Source: Woodsholea maritima DSM 17123 (lineage in GTDB: Bacteria > Pseudomonadota > Alphaproteobacteria > Caulobacterales > Maricaulaceae). Taken from it: a stretch of 64,000 nt of DNA. Each line of letters begins with the position of its first letter. The stretch's first letter is position 1. The DNA lies in assembly GCF_000382325.1 (NCBI RefSeq), contig NZ_KB908058.1, forward strand, positions 186,001-250,000, given 5' to 3'. The notes beneath the pieces are model-generated. The model worked only from the letters and a program-made list of their open reading frames with translations. It made no database searches and was not told where the DNA came from. Made by a program: the position numbers and the translations under genes. Below are positions 1-8,399 of the stretch, in pieces.

Positions 1-1005
1 CATTTTGAAAAGTCCGCTTATCAGGCCTGGAAGCGTAATTTGGTGGTGGAAGCTCTGGCGCGCGAGGGTCTCGATGTTGAGATTGCGCCCTTGGTCGAAG
101 CCTGGGGGCAGGGCCGTCGGCGCGCCCGCCTGCATGCCAAGCGGGTCGGAAAGCGCGTGATCTTTGGCTATGGCGAACGTGCCGCGCATAGCGTGGTCGA
201 TGTCGAGGCTTGTCCCGTCGCGCATCCTTTGATCAGTGAGAATATTGCGGCCCTGCGCGCATTGGCCGAGCAGATCACACCGGATAAAACCACGCTTGAT
301 TTTGCACTGACCGCCAGTGATGCCGGGCTCGATGTCGGTATTGAAGGTCTTAAAGCCATCGGTTTGAATGAGCGTGAAGCGGCTGGCGACTTTGCCCATC
401 GTCATAATTGGGCGCGGGTGAGTTTAAACGGTGAAGTTGCGGTGGAGCGTGCCCGGCCCACCATCGCTTTTGGGGCGGCGAAAACCGTACCGCCGGCGGG
501 CAGTTTCCTGCAGGCCACCGATGCGGGTGAGGATTATCTGACCGGGCGCGCGATGGCCGCCGCGAAAGGCGCGAAGGCGATCTTGGACCTTTATGCCGGT
601 TCAGGCGCGTTCGGGCTGCGTTTGGCGCAATTGGCACCGGTACAGGGTGTTGAGGGCGAGGCAGGCCCCCTCCAAGCCATGCGTGATAGCGCCGATCATA
701 CGCCGGGCCTTAAACCCGTCACGACTTTGGTACGCGATTTGGCACGCGAGCCTTTGACGATTAATGAGCTCAAAGACTTTGACTGTGTGGTCATTGACCC
801 GCCGCGCAGTGGCGCGCGTGCACAATGTGAAAACCTGGCGGGCAGTGATTGCGCCACGATTATCTCTGTTTCGTGCAACCCCGCCACCTTTGCACGCGAT
901 GGCGCGATTTTGCTGGCGGGCGGGTACCGCATGGGGCCTGTCACCCCGGTCGATCAATTTGCCTGGACCGGTCATGTCGAGGTGATCGCAGAGTTCTCAA
1001 AATAA
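1..1005 (+). CDS. TrmA/RlmD-family class I SAM-dependent RNA methyltransferase (5' truncated)
   Basis: The reading frame is open from the first base, so the N-terminus (probably a TRAM domain and an iron-sulfur cluster motif) lies outside the window. The visible part matches the catalytic half of the m5U RNA methyltransferase family, cytoplasmic enzymes that methylate uridine in rRNA or tRNA using S-adenosylmethionine. Visible motifs are the SAM-binding loop DLYAGSGAFGL (bases ~589-621), VIDPPRSGA (~793) and SCNPATFARD (~871-900), which carries the family's catalytic cysteine. The first in-window start-like codon, TTG at 40, is not the true start, because the upstream residues (AYQAWKR) already fit the family. 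Whether it acts on 23S rRNA or tRNA cannot be told from this fragment. Confidence 0.88.
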   Translation, partial: HFEKSAYQAWKRNLVVEALAREGLDVEIAPLVEAWGQGRRRARLHAKRVGKRVIFGYGERAAHSVVDVEACPVAHPLISENIAALRALAEQITPDKTTLDFALTASDAGLDVGIEGLKAIGLNEREAAGDFAHRHNWARVSLNGEVAVERARPTIAFGAAKTVPPAGSFLQATDAGEDYLTGRAMAAAKGAKAILDLYAGSGAFGLRLAQLAPVQGVEGEAGPLQAMRDSADHTPGLKPVTTLVRDLAREPLTINELKDFDCVVIDPPRSGARAQCENLAGSDCATIISVSCNPATFARDGAILLAGGYRMGPVTPVDQFAWTGHVEVIAEFSK

Positions 1006-1106
1006 GATCATCGTTAAGCTTAATTCAATTTAAGGTTGTGCTGCGGTTGTAAATCTGCCATTGAACGCGCGGGGGTGCTTGTTTTCACGATGTGAAAGGA
1101 AGCATT

Positions 1107-2579
1107 ATGAAAAGCTTAGATCACGTAGCTCATCAAAACCTTTTAAATGAGCCCACCCACCATAAATCCAATACCAAAGCCGCTTTGATGCGCCACCAAG
1201 AGAATTTGGTGGAGCGCTATTTGCCAGGTGTTGAAGTTATCGGTGCGGGCTATAATCCTTTTGGCGTTTATGCCTCAACCGATAGTGTAACGGTTCAATT
1301 GTTTGACTGGCAGTCAGCACCGAGTGAACCTGTCATCTTTAACCCTGATTATATTGCGCCAAAAGCTGTTAGCGTTCAGCAGAATGACGAAGCGCGCTAT
1401 ACCAATGTTTCTGGGAAAACAATCAACACCTTTCAAAAGAATTTCAGCCTAAAGGTCACCGTTGCGGGCTCGTACAATTTATTTTCGGGCTCTGTATCAA
1501 ATGAATTTTCATCTTCTGAAACGCGCAATGCGGAAAACGAGTTTTCTCGTATTCAGCAATCTATTCGCGTATGGTCTTTGCGCTTGGCCTATACGGACTC
1601 GTTGCGGGAGTATTTGAAGGCAGATGTGCGTGACTATATTGATTCCATTCAATCGGACGCGCAGATTGAAATTCTGTTCGACCGTTATGGTAGTCACTTC
1701 TTAACCGGTGTTGTCATGGGTGGGGCCGCGATCATGGCCTCATCGACCAACAAGGTCCAAGTCGACCATACCTATGAGAATGAGACGATTGCCAAGGCCA
1801 GTTATGAAGCCTTAACCGGGCAGATCAGCGCGGAAACCGCCGCGAAATATCGCCAATCCATGTCCAGCTTCTCACAAAACTCTGACATTCATAAGATCGT
1901 CGTGGGCGGCGATGGTGTCGCTGGGGCCAAGGTCTATAGCGGTGACAAGGCTGATTTTGACGCCTGGGCTGATACCGTGGGCACATCACCGGATTTTGTA
2001 GACTTCGTTTCTTCTGTTCCGATGTTGGGCATTTGGGAATTGTGCAAAGACGATGCCCAAGCCAAAAAAATGGAGGATTACTATAATAACACTTGGGCGC
2101 CGCGTAAGTCAAAAGAAGCTCAAATATATGCTGATTATATTGACGCGGTTGAGGTTATTCAAAGTAACAGCTCTGGTGTCCGTCCACCGTCAGGGTATAC
2201 CAAAATTGATTATGATCTCAACAAAGGCGCCGGCGGGGATTATATCTATCTATGCTATCATAAAGCCCGCTATAGCGCCTATAGTGAAAACAAAGACTGC
2301 GTATCTGACTTGATCATAATCAAGGGCAATGGTGCACGCGCGCCTTCAGGCTATACCAAAATCGATGTTGATTTAAATGAAGATGCGGGTGGGAAATATC
2401 TCTATCTTTGTTATAAAAAACAAAGCTATGATAATGTTGAAGCAATCAAAGGCTTGGCGGTTGTCGGTGGCGATAATTCACATACACCGGCACCATACGG
2501 TTATAGGCGTATTGATACAGACGTCAATGAAGGTGCTGGTGGTGAATATATCTATATTTGCTACTCAAAAGGCGCTTGA
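1107..2579 (+). CDS. MACPF (perforin-like) protein with three C-terminal MABP/Vps62-like repeats
   Basis: A 490-residue protein. The ATG at 1107 is preceded by GAAAGGA at good spacing, while the GTG at 1092 has no such site. The N-terminal part contains an LPGVEVIGAGYNPFG segment and LFDW, typical of the beginning of MACPF domains, and the MACPF signature YGSHFLTGVVMGGA near residues 194-207. MACPF proteins oligomerise into membrane pores or act as related adhesins or effectors. The C-terminal third (bases ~2170-2576) holds three repeats about 50 residues apart, each like GYTKIDxDLNxGAGG followed by YIYLCYxK. These resemble beta-prism modules of the MABP/Vps62 type, probably binding membrane or sugar. 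No signal peptide is visible. Composition is clearly AT-richer than aroC or the methyltransferase gene, which suggests acquisition by transfer. Targets are unknown. Confidence 0.85.
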   Translation: MKSLDHVAHQNLLNEPTHHKSNTKAALMRHQENLVERYLPGVEVIGAGYNPFGVYASTDSVTVQLFDWQSAPSEPVIFNPDYIAPKAVSVQQNDEARYTNVSGKTINTFQKNFSLKVTVAGSYNLFSGSVSNEFSSSETRNAENEFSRIQQSIRVWSLRLAYTDSLREYLKADVRDYIDSIQSDAQIEILFDRYGSHFLTGVVMGGAAIMASSTNKVQVDHTYENETIAKASYEALTGQISAETAAKYRQSMSSFSQNSDIHKIVVGGDGVAGAKVYSGDKADFDAWADTVGTSPDFVDFVSSVPMLGIWELCKDDAQAKKMEDYYNNTWAPRKSKEAQIYADYIDAVEVIQSNSSGVRPPSGYTKIDYDLNKGAGGDYIYLCYHKARYSAYSENKDCVSDLIIIKGNGARAPSGYTKIDVDLNEDAGGKYLYLCYKKQSYDNVEAIKGLAVVGGDNSHTPAPYGYRRIDTDVNEGAGGEYIYICYSKGA

Positions 2580-2601
2580 TTTTGGTATTATAAAATAAAT
2601 G

Positions 2602-2630
2602 TAGAGGGGGCTTCATTGAAGCCCCCTCTA
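2602..2630. terminator. Bidirectional hairpin terminator between MACPF gene and aroC
   Basis: A perfect 13-bp stem (TAGAGGGGGCTTC and its complement) with a three-base ATT loop sits between two convergent genes. A-rich sequence lies on one side and TGTTTT on the other, so it can terminate both. Confidence 0.85.
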
Positions 2631-2634
2631 TGTT

Positions 2635-3726
2635 TTAACCGATTTGGCCGCGATGGCGTAGCTTTTGATCGGCCAGAACCAAGGCGGCCATAGCCTCACC
2701 CACAGGCACGGCGCGAATACCCACGCAGGGGTCATGACGGCCATGGGTGGCCACGCTTGTGGGGTGTAAGTCACGGGTCAGGGATTGCTTTTCGATGCGG
2801 ACCGAGGAGGTGGGTTTAACCGCAAAGCGCACAATCACATCCTGACCGGTGGAAATCCCGCCCAGAATACCGCCATTATAATTCGTTGGGAATTCGATCT
2901 GGCCCTCGCCATTCAGCACCATTTCATCCCCGGCTTGGTCCCCGCTGAGGCCAGCGGCCTCCATCCCGGTGCCAATCTCCACCCCCTTAACGGCGTTAAT
3001 GCTCATCATGGCGCTGGCGAGCTCATTATCCAGCTTGCCATAAACCGGTGCCCCCCATCCGGGCGGCAGGCCGGAGATCACAACCTCGACCATTGCGCCC
3101 AGGGATGACCCCGCCTTGCGCGCCGCATCCATATCCGCTTCCCACAGGGCAATCATGTCGGGATCCGGACAGAAGAAGGGATTGTCATGGACGATGGACC
3201 AATCCCAGCGCCTTGTATCAATCTTGCGCGGTCCGATCTGGGTCAGGGCGGCGCGAATTTGAATATCGGGGCCCAGGATTTTGCGCGCTACGCCACCGGC
3301 GGCCACGCGCGCAGCGGTTTCACGCGCAGAAGAGCGCCCGCCGCCGCGATAATCGCGCACGCCATATTTGGCATCATAGGTATAGTCGGCATGGCCGGGG
3401 CGCCATTTATCGCGAATGTCGGAATAGTCTTTTGAGCGTTGATCGGTATTGCGGATCATTAAAGAGATCGGCGTGCCGGTGGTGACTTGGCCCCCGGTGC
3501 GATCGTCTTTGAAGACGCCTGATAGGATTTCCACCAAATCGTCTTCGCGGCGCTGGGTGACATGGCGCGATCCGCCAGGTTTGCGCTGATCCAAAAAGGG
3601 CTGAATATCCTCAACGCTCAAAGGGATGTTCGGCGGGCAGCCATCAATGACACAGCCCAGGGCCGGGCCATGGCTTTCGCCCCAAGTGGTTACGGTTAAT
3701 AAGTGGCCAAAACGGTTATGCGACAT
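2635..3726 (-). CDS. aroC: Chorismate synthase
   Basis: A 363-residue enzyme that converts 5-enolpyruvylshikimate 3-phosphate to chorismate, the last step of the shikimate pathway, using reduced FMN in the cytoplasm. The N-terminus [20 protein letters not shown] is the family's start, which is why 3726 is preferred over an upstream in-frame codon at 3738. Family signatures are visible: [33 protein letters not shown] and [17 protein letters not shown]. Length is usual for the family. It lies downstream of the J-domain gene on the same strand (gap ~95 bp), so the two may be co-transcribed. Confidence 0.97.
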   Translation of the reverse strand: MSHNRFGHLLTVTTWGESHGPALGCVIDGCPPNIPLSVEDIQPFLDQRKPGGSRHVTQRREDDLVEILSGVFKDDRTGGQVTTGTPISLMIRNTDQRSKDYSDIRDKWRPGHADYTYDAKYGVRDYRGGGRSSARETAARVAAGGVARKILGPDIQIRAALTQIGPRKIDTRRWDWSIVHDNPFFCPDPDMIALWEADMDAARKAGSSLGAMVEVVISGLPPGWGAPVYGKLDNELASAMMSINAVKGVEIGTGMEAAGLSGDQAGDEMVLNGEGQIEFPTNYNGGILGGISTGQDVIVRFAVKPTSSVRIEKQSLTRDLHPTSVATHGRHDPCVGIRAVPVGEAMAALVLADQKLRHRGQIG

Positions 3727-3821
3727 CGACAATCCCACCGGTTATGCGGGTATAAAACAAAGCCCAGACATTAGGGCTAAACGCCAAGGGGGTCAGCTTC
3801 TTTATCAGCTAGGCTTGGGGA

Positions 3822-4409
3822 TTAGGCCGCATTACGTGCGCGTGCCCAATTGGCAAAGCGCCGTGCGGGCGAGGGGCGGGCAAATTGATCGACAAAATTA
3901 TCCAGCGCCGCACCCACCGCATCCATCGGCACGGTCATCGTGTTCGCAGAGGGGGCAGGCTCGGCGCGCTGAGCGCGGCTGGCGGTCATTTCCACGACGC
4001 GAAGGCGTAATTGCAGATAAGGCTCCCCCTCTGGATAGAGGATTTGGCCCGAATACGCCCCGGCGGGAACGCGAATAATCACGCGTTTTCCGGCGGCATC
4101 GGCGGTGCGCACCACGCCGCGCACGGCTTCGGCTTCACTAATGTCGAGAAAACCCGCATCAATCACCGGTTTGGGATCGTTCGCCATATGACGAGCGGTC
4201 GTGGCATGCTGGCCATGCTGCTCTAATGTACGATAGGCGGCGAGCGCCTGGGCGAGCGCCTTTAATGTGGCCGGTGTTGGCGCGACGACATCGGGGTGAA
4301 GGTCTTTAACCTGCACGCGAAAAGCCCGCTTGACCTCAGCCGGTGAAGCGCCGATCGCAAGGCCCAAAGTTTGGTAAGCTTCGGCCGGGGTGAGGGTGCA
4401 TGTCGTCAT
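3822..4409 (-). CDS. J-domain (DnaJ-like) protein
   Basis: A 195-residue protein with an N-terminal J domain (residues ~8-60) including AYQTLGLAIGASPAEVKRAF and the HPD tripeptide (LHPDV) needed to stimulate the DnaK ATPase. The C-terminal half contains IIRVPAGAYSGQILYPEG, reminiscent of the beta-rich substrate-binding part of DnaJ/CbpA proteins, but no zinc-finger CxxCxGxG repeats. It is therefore a specialised co-chaperone rather than DnaJ itself. The client is unknown. It reads toward aroC and is divergent from pdxH. Confidence 0.8.
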   Translation of the reverse strand: MTTCTLTPAEAYQTLGLAIGASPAEVKRAFRVQVKDLHPDVVAPTPATLKALAQALAAYRTLEQHGQHATTARHMANDPKPVIDAGFLDISEAEAVRGVVRTADAAGKRVIIRVPAGAYSGQILYPEGEPYLQLRLRVVEMTASRAQRAEPAPSANTMTVPMDAVGAALDNFVDQFARPSPARRFANWARARNAA

Positions 4410-4527
4410 AAGACCGCTACTTTAACCCTAAGAGGGTGAGTAAAAGGTTGACATTGACTGGATCGCCGCATGGTCGTGAGTCTCAAACCGCCCTACATAA
4501 GAGCGATAATCCGTTAAGAGGTGAGAT

Positions 4528-5196
4528 ATGGCGCAAAATCCAATCATTCCGCCCAGCCCCGATGGGGATGAGTATGCCAAGGCCCATGAAGCCAATGCGG
4601 CAGAGATCTTCACCCGTGAAGATCCTTTTGCCTTGTTTGGCGAATGGCTGGACGCGGCAAAGGCCAAAGAGCCTAATGATCCCAATGCTATGGCTTTGGC
4701 GACGGCGGACCGCGATGGTCTTCCCGATGTGCGTATGGTGCTTTTGAAGGATTTTGATCCCACCGGATTTGTCTTTTACACCAATACCCAAAGCGCCAAA
4801 GGTCAGCAATTGGATGACAATGCCAAGGCTGCGCTTTGTTTTCATTGGAAGTCCCTGCGTCGTCAGGTCCGCATCAGAGGTCTTGTCAGCCGGGTGAGTG
4901 ATGAGGAGGCAGACGCCTATTTCCACAGCCGCCACCGTGATAGTCGGATTGGGGCTTGGGCCTCAAAGCAATCACGGCCCTTGGAAAGCCGTTTTGCCTT
5001 GGAAAAACAAGTCGCCAAATATGCCGCTAAATTTGGCCTGGGTGCGGTGCCGCGCCCTGAGCACTGGACAGGCTATCGTATCACCCCAATCCATTTGGAG
5101 TTTTGGCGTGATCGCCCCTTCCGACTTCATGACAGAATGGTTTTTGATCGAAAAAGCACGGATCTGCCCTGGACTGTCACGCGTTTGTATCCTTAA
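4528..5196 (+). CDS. pdxH: Pyridoxamine 5'-phosphate oxidase
   Basis: A 222-residue FMN flavoprotein that oxidises pyridoxine or pyridoxamine 5'-phosphate to pyridoxal 5'-phosphate in vitamin B6 synthesis and salvage. The FMN-binding region [18 protein letters not shown] (residues ~71-88), the substrate region around QVRIRG, and the C-terminal signature [14 protein letters not shown] ending in RLYP are all present. Length is typical. The ATG at 4528 follows AAGAGGTGAGAT, a good ribosome-binding site. It is transcribed divergently from the J-domain gene and is followed by a DUF1499 gene after ~80 bp. Confidence 0.96.
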   Translation: MAQNPIIPPSPDGDEYAKAHEANAAEIFTREDPFALFGEWLDAAKAKEPNDPNAMALATADRDGLPDVRMVLLKDFDPTGFVFYTNTQSAKGQQLDDNAKAALCFHWKSLRRQVRIRGLVSRVSDEEADAYFHSRHRDSRIGAWASKQSRPLESRFALEKQVAKYAAKFGLGAVPRPEHWTGYRITPIHLEFWRDRPFRLHDRMVFDRKSTDLPWTVTRLYP

Positions 5197-5276
5197 TTGG
5201 GTAATATTCCCGTCAAGGTTTAGTGGGAATCGCAATCGCGGTTCCCGGCTAAGCGCACTTGTTTGGGGGCAAGGAT

Positions 5277-6104
5277 ATGAAAGCGCTTTTTTCGGCTCTA
5301 CGCGGGCTGGCGATTACATTGGCCGCCTTCATGGTGGTCTTCATTCCGGTCTGGTTCGCCAGTGCGGCGCTTTTGACCAAGGGCGATTTTATTGATTGGC
5401 AATTGGGCCTGTTGGTTTTGACCCAAACTTTCGGCCCCTATATATTATGGGCCGGCTTGATCGTTGGCGTCTTTTCCCTCATCATGATCGTCGCGCAGCG
5501 CATCGTGTTTCGCCATCCCCAAACCGGTTGGGCGATTGGCGTGACGGCCGTGGTAATGGCGCTGGGCGGGCTGGGGTATGGCCATTGGCAGGGCCAGGCA
5601 CTGGCCGCGCAGCCGCGCCTGAGCGATGTGACCACGGATATGGTTGATCCCCCTTATTTTACGCCCTCTTTAGTGCAGCGTCGCGGGCCAGAGGCCTTGC
5701 CGCTGACCTATGAAGGTAAGCTCGACCCGGTGTGGCAGCGCCCGATGGCAGAGCTTCAAGCGCAATATTATCCCGATCTCGGCCCGCTTTACGTGGCGGC
5801 TGACCCGCGTGAGACCTTTCGCGCGGCCCTGTGGGTGGCCCGCGATCTGGGCTGGGCCGTGCCCAGTGCCTCAGAGACTGCGATGATGTTTGAAGCCACG
5901 GACGAATCGCTCTGGTTCGGCTTTGAAGACGACATCGTGGTGCGCGTGACGGCACACGAGGGCGGATCGCGGGTCGATGCGCGCTCGGTCTCGCGATATC
6001 TAGAAACCGATCAGGGTGCGAATGTACACCGCATTGAGCGCTTTTTTGTCGCCTTGCGGGCCAATCTCAGCGCCGAAGATGCTATAGCGACGCCCGCACG
6101 TTAG
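5277..6104 (+). CDS. DUF1499 membrane protein
   Basis: A 275-residue protein. The N-terminal half has three or four hydrophobic segments (roughly residues 8-32, 43-70, 80-100) and the C-terminal half is a soluble DUF1499 domain, with FRAALWVARDLGW, a WFGFEDDIVVRV-like strand and DARSVSRYLETDQGANVHRI, which is the family's most conserved block. The start at 5277 follows GGGGGCAAGG, and an upstream TTG at 5259 lacks a site. The biochemical function of DUF1499 is unknown. It lies just downstream of pdxH with a short gap and may share its transcript. The stop abuts the convergent hydrolase gene. Confidence 0.82.
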   Translation: MKALFSALRGLAITLAAFMVVFIPVWFASAALLTKGDFIDWQLGLLVLTQTFGPYILWAGLIVGVFSLIMIVAQRIVFRHPQTGWAIGVTAVVMALGGLGYGHWQGQALAAQPRLSDVTTDMVDPPYFTPSLVQRRGPEALPLTYEGKLDPVWQRPMAELQAQYYPDLGPLYVAADPRETFRAALWVARDLGWAVPSASETAMMFEATDESLWFGFEDDIVVRVTAHEGGSRVDARSVSRYLETDQGANVHRIERFFVALRANLSAEDAIATPAR

Positions 6105-6107
6105 AGA

Positions 6108-7028
6108 TTAGAGCGCATGCGCGATTTGCGAGACCGGGTGATACTGCGCGCCCAACTCAGCTGCGCCCGGCGTGGTGATCTTGCCTTGCTTGATCAAGTG
6201 AATGACATGGGCAAAGACGGAGTGGGCCGCCGCGGGGTGCAGGCGCTTATCGACATCGCTATAGAGCGTTTCGACGATGGCGCGGATTTGGGTCTGGCCT
6301 TTTTCGATCTCGCCCAGAATGGCCGCCTCACGCCTGCGTCGGTGGGCAATATATGCGCCTAAAAACGCGTCGGGCTCATCGACAGCGGGGCCATGGGTGG
6401 GCCAGAGCCGGGCAAACTGGCGCGCACGGATCCGCTCCAACTGGGAAAGATAATCGCCCATATCGCCATCGGGCGGGCTGACCACCGAGGTTGACCAGGC
6501 CATGACATGATCACCACAGAACAGGATATTCTCCTCCTTCAGAGCATAGCACATATGGTTGGAGGTGTGACCGGGCGTGTGAAGCGCCTCAAGCGTCCAA
6601 TTGGGGCCTGAAAAAACCGCGCCATCCTGGATCAGGACATCTGGGGTGAAGCCACGATCATCACCGGCTTCCATGCGCACTTCGCAGTCTTCCGGCATGG
6701 CTTGAGCTGGGCCATAGCCATAGGTCTGACAGCCATGCTTTTGCGCCAAAGGCTTGGCCATTGGGCTATGATCCAAATGGTGATGGGTGACAAAGACATG
6801 GGTCACGCGCTCGCCCTCTAAGGCTTTATCCAGCGCAGCGATATGCTCCGGCATGACGGGGCCGGGGTCTAGAACGGCGACCTCGCCCTCGCCAATGATA
6901 TAAACGCCCGTGCCGGTATAGGTGAAGGGGCCGGGATTGGGGGCAACGATCCGGCGAATGCGCGCGGACAGGCGGTCACAACGGCCATATTCAAAGTCAA
7001 AGTCTTTTTTAAACGGAATGGCCGTCAT
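6108..7028 (-). CDS. Metallo-beta-lactamase-fold hydrolase (LACTB2-like)
   Basis: A 306-residue protein. The fold is shown by the zinc ligand motif THHHLDHSPM, a downstream TPGHTSNHMCY histidine, FCGDHVMAW with the metal-bridging aspartate, and a late LWPTHGP histidine. The C-terminal ~80 residues (RRREAAILGEIEKG onward) fit the winged-helix tail of the LACTB2/BLACT_WH subgroup. The substrate is unknown; relatives act on RNA or thioesters. ATG 7028 is preferred over TTG 7046 because GAAGGA lies about 10 bases upstream of it. This start lies inside the 3' end of the next gene upstream, a 20-base overlap that suggests translational coupling. Confidence 0.88.
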   Translation of the reverse strand: MTAIPFKKDFDFEYGRCDRLSARIRRIVAPNPGPFTYTGTGVYIIGEGEVAVLDPGPVMPEHIAALDKALEGERVTHVFVTHHHLDHSPMAKPLAQKHGCQTYGYGPAQAMPEDCEVRMEAGDDRGFTPDVLIQDGAVFSGPNWTLEALHTPGHTSNHMCYALKEENILFCGDHVMAWSTSVVSPPDGDMGDYLSQLERIRARQFARLWPTHGPAVDEPDAFLGAYIAHRRRREAAILGEIEKGQTQIRAIVETLYSDVDKRLHPAAAHSVFAHVIHLIKQGKITTPGAAELGAQYHPVSQIAHAL

Positions 7029-7959
7029 GATGGAGATGTCCTTCAAGGCGCTGGCTGATATAGTTTTTGAGGGTCTGGGCCAGGATATGACTGGCTTTAA
7101 GCTTGTCTTTTAAAGGCAGGCGTATGGGTGGGCCCATATCGGTTTTATTGACATCGACGATCCAGATCTGGCCATCGCGGCGATCGCGCAGGACATCAAT
7201 CCCACCCCAATCCAGCTGCATGGCCTGGCAGAAGGCTTTGATCTGGGCGCGCTCGCTGTCGGTGAAGACCTGGGCAGGCTCAACCAAATGCACCTGGGTA
7301 TTCATATTCGCAAAGCGCTGATCCTTTGGGCGGCGCTTGATAAAGACCAAGGGGATCTCGCCGCCCACGGTGGGACAGCGTAAATCCTCTACACAGCCAT
7401 CATCAGCCAGATTATCGATCAGGCGTTGATAAACGCGGCCCGGTTGCGCGGCGCAAGGATTGTGATGTATCTGGCCATCATGGGCCCCATTAAGTTCTGA
7501 TTTCTCGACGAAAGCGCCCTCATAGCGTGTGGGATCAATCTCAAGAGCGCGCGTGAAAACCTGCTCAAAAATCTCCGCCACCTGGCTTTTGGCGGCATTG
7601 CCGCACGCGCCATTGATCATGGGCAGGGCCGTGGGCGGGGTCGGGATGGGCGAATGGGTCAGATCTTCGAAGAAGAAGGCGATGTCAGCCTCTTGTGGGG
7701 TGTGCACGACCCGCAGGCCCGCCAAATGCATAACTGGCCAGATCAAATACCAGGGGCGTGGGCGATCAGGGGTAAACCAGATTTTTGGCCCCTTCGCGGG
7801 GGTCTTTAACCTTAACGCTTCTATGCAAAGATGATAACCGAGCCAGGTCGCAGTATCGCCAATGACGCCCCATTCAATCGGGACGGCAGCGCCGGTTTTC
7901 TTGACATGCATAACGCCGTTCGAAAACCTGAAATCATGCCACCAGGCTATATTCTGCAC
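7009..7959 (-). CDS. Conserved hypothetical protein, ATP-grasp-like C-terminus
   Basis: A 316-residue protein without a signal peptide or membrane segment. The C-terminal stretch WGGIDVLRDRRDGQIWIVDV followed by NKTDMGPP resembles the metal-binding block of ATP-grasp ligases (acidic residue, then D-x-N), and the upstream SELNGAHDG region could be part of the nucleotide site. This is a resemblance only and I do not recognise a named family. It overlaps the metallo-hydrolase gene by 20 bases and lies upstream of it, so they probably act together. Its own upstream region faces a divergent small ORF and the oligopeptide-binding protein gene. Confidence 0.72.
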   Translation of the reverse strand: MQNIAWWHDFRFSNGVMHVKKTGAAVPIEWGVIGDTATWLGYHLCIEALRLKTPAKGPKIWFTPDRPRPWYLIWPVMHLAGLRVVHTPQEADIAFFFEDLTHSPIPTPPTALPMINGACGNAAKSQVAEIFEQVFTRALEIDPTRYEGAFVEKSELNGAHDGQIHHNPCAAQPGRVYQRLIDNLADDGCVEDLRCPTVGGEIPLVFIKRRPKDQRFANMNTQVHLVEPAQVFTDSERAQIKAFCQAMQLDWGGIDVLRDRRDGQIWIVDVNKTDMGPPIRLPLKDKLKASHILAQTLKNYISQRLEGHLHHDGHSV

Positions 7960-8088
7960 AATGTCGTCTCCAAGCTTTGTCGCAATACTACTGCGTTCGC
8001 GCCGTGTGGCAAATCACGCGCGTTCACAACCGGTCTCATTTTTGCGTAACGCCTTGATGACAGGCACACAGATGGGTCAAACTGGGTT

Positions 8089-8313
8089 ATGCGCGAACCA
8101 TTATTACTTAAAACGATCATGGGCCATGGCGTCTTATTTGCCTCGCGACGTCTGCGCGTGATCATGATGGCCCTTGTTTTTATTGTGACCTTAAAGGCGC
8201 TGATTTTTAGTCTTTATCCCGCTTTCACACCCGCTATTAGCGCTGAACCGGGGTCCGCGCGGGTTGCTATTTCATCTCATTCTTCATTAAGCTTAAAGAC
8301 GTCTCAAGAATAA
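8089..8313 (+). CDS. Possible small single-pass membrane protein
   Basis: A 74-codon ORF in the 440-bp gap between divergent genes. It could also start at ATG 8119, giving 64 codons. It encodes one strongly hydrophobic helix (VIMMALVFIVTLKALIF) after a basic segment, then a polar tail rich in serine. No clear ribosome-binding site precedes either start and no family is recognised, so it may be chance. It is reported because its composition is that of a plausible inner-membrane peptide. Confidence 0.3.
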   Translation: MREPLLLKTIMGHGVLFASRRLRVIMMALVFIVTLKALIFSLYPAFTPAISAEPGSARVAISSHSSLSLKTSQE

Positions 8314-8399
8314 TTGCAGCCCTAAGTCGAATAGAAACGCTCTGTTTAGTCTTATTGATTAAGAATGGACAAAAGCGGATTTAAATGGGGGAGTCGGAT

